Positions 31,635 to 32,229 of a stretch of 32,229 bases of DNA are shown piece after piece. Origin of the DNA: Clostridiales bacterium (GTDB lineage Bacteria > Bacillota > Clostridia > Christensenellales > Pumilibacteraceae); the NCBI GenBank assembly GCA_022508405.1, contig JAFLVI010000001.1:1-32229 (forward strand). Direction: 5' to 3'. Under the pieces are notes generated by a model. It was not told the origin of the DNA. It searched no databases and was given only the letters and a program-made list of their open reading frames with translations. Each line of letters begins with the position of its first letter. Position 1 is the first letter of the stretch. A program made the position numbers and the translations under genes.

Positions 31635-32229
31635 TTAGATGTTGTAGCTTAGCTTGCCGTCCTTGTTGTGGACTATAAGTTGTGCTTCCAACTTTTTGGC
31701 TTGCTCGCGTGCTACCGGCAACGCTTCTTGCTTGGTTGCAAAGCGTCTGAACGCTTTGCCGGCAATGTCCGAGCGGTAGATTGCCCAGTTGCCTTTTTCT
31801 TCATCAAACTTGAGCGTTACTTTGATTTCGGAGTTTTCGTCGCCGAACTCGTTGTCGTACTCGTCATCGTTATCGCTTGCTTCGGGCGCCTTGGCTGCCG
31901 CAGCTTCCTTAGCCGCTACCTTAGCGGTCTTTTCCGCCGTTTCTTTTGCGGCCTTTTGCGCTACTTCCTTGGCTACCTTTTCCGCGGCTTCTTTAGCTAC
32001 CTTTTCCGCGGCTTCCTTGGCGGCTTTTTCGGCAGCTTCCTTAGCCGCTTTTTCGGCGGCTTCCTTGGCGGCCTTTTCCTGCTTGGCCTTTTCCTGCGCT
32101 TCCTTTTGCTTGGCGGCTTTCTCTGCGGCTACTTGTTTTGCTTTTTCCGCAGCGGCCTTTTCCTTAGCGGCTTTTTGCTCCGCCGCTACCTTTGCTTTTT
32201 CCGCCGCCGCTTTTTCCTGCTTTGCTTTT
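31635..32229 (-). CDS. Lys/Ala-rich protein with DUF2188-like C-terminus (5' end outside window)
   Basis: Missing from the ORF track because no start codon lies inside the window. Reading the - strand from 32228 gives 197 aa to TAA at 31635. About the first 115 residues are highly charged Lys/Ala/Glu repeats (units such as KEAAEKAA, a 24-bp DNA period), predicted to form a long helix or coiled coil, like histone-H1-like or TolA-like linkers. A short acidic linker (DNDDEYDNEFGDEN) leads to a compact C-terminal domain with KVTLKFDEEKGNWAIYRS and LIVHNKDGKLSYNI, which resembles DUF2188. No membrane segment is visible. Possible roles include nucleoid binding, but this is inference. Confidence 0.82.
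   Translation of the reverse strand, partial: KAKQEKAAAEKAKVAAEQKAAKEKAAAEKAKQVAAEKAAKQKEAQEKAKQEKAAKEAAEKAAKEAAEKAAKEAAEKVAKEAAEKVAKEVAQKAAKETAEKTAKVAAKEAAAAKAPEASDNDDEYDNEFGDENSEIKVTLKFDEEKGNWAIYRSDIAGKAFRRFATKQEALPVAREQAKKLEAQLIVHNKDGKLSYNI

Noticed and set aside
1-32229. CRISPR arrays, prophage or insertion sequences
   Set aside because: No regularly spaced repeats with unique spacers, no transposase, integrase or phage structural genes.

Overview
The window looks like the chromosome of an endospore-forming Firmicute, probably an uncultured member of the Clostridia. Support: SpoVG at the left edge, a BofA-family protein near the right edge, clustered Spo0A boxes (TGTCGAA/TTCGACA), GGAGG-type ribosome binding sites, and many TTGACA-N17-TATAAT-like promoters, often with an extended TG motif. 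Intergenic gaps are short and many carry a degenerate AT-rich repeat (AATTCGGAATT / GCAGAATTAAGAATG). The species assignment is inference; there is no rRNA in the window.

Layout. 1-6.1 kb is housekeeping on the + strand: spoVG, secG, rnr, ychF, argS. 6.2-10.4 kb is a regulated block: a tiny Asn/Met-rich protein on the - strand diverges from an arsR-ung pair across a gap with two Spo0A boxes. Next comes a membrane HtrA-like protease overlapping a transglutaminase-like lipoprotein gene; upstream of it lies an array of six Spo0A-box-like half sites forming three pairs with exactly the same 28-bp offset. 10.5-12.4 kb (- strand) has an IlvD/Edd-like protein that lacks the usual Fe-S and Mg ligands, followed 18 bp later by an acyl carrier protein. 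12.5-14.2 kb has a three-helix membrane protein, a PaaI-type thioesterase and a reverse rubrerythrin.

14.3-17.8 kb has a MATE exporter, two unrecognised proteins, a 190-bp inverted-repeat element and a DnaQ-like exonuclease. 17.8-20.6 kb is a metal-efflux cluster: a SmtB/CzrA-type repressor with an intact alpha-5 metal motif, a stand-alone HMA protein and a P1B-type Zn/Cd/Pb ATPase, with matching operator-like sites in front of both transcription units. 20.6-22.4 kb has a Nudix hydrolase, a membrane-anchored XRE regulator and tRNA-Arg(ACG). 22.5-26.7 kb (- strand) is a GtrA / GT2 / YfhO surface-glycosylation operon. 26.9-31.5 kb has an unknown helical protein, pyruvate kinase, an OmpR/HisKA two-component pair and BofA. 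The right edge cuts a Lys/Ala-rich protein with a DUF2188-like C-terminus, absent from the supplied ORF track.

Most interesting: (i) three genes (arsR, htrA-like, MATE) whose strong promoters put the transcription start exactly on the start codon, so they should make leaderless mRNAs; (ii) the Spo0A-box array before the protease/transglutaminase operon; (iii) the ligand-less IlvD-like protein paired with an ACP; (iv) two genes (rnr and the transglutaminase) whose stop codon lies at the loop of a perfect or near-perfect hairpin.
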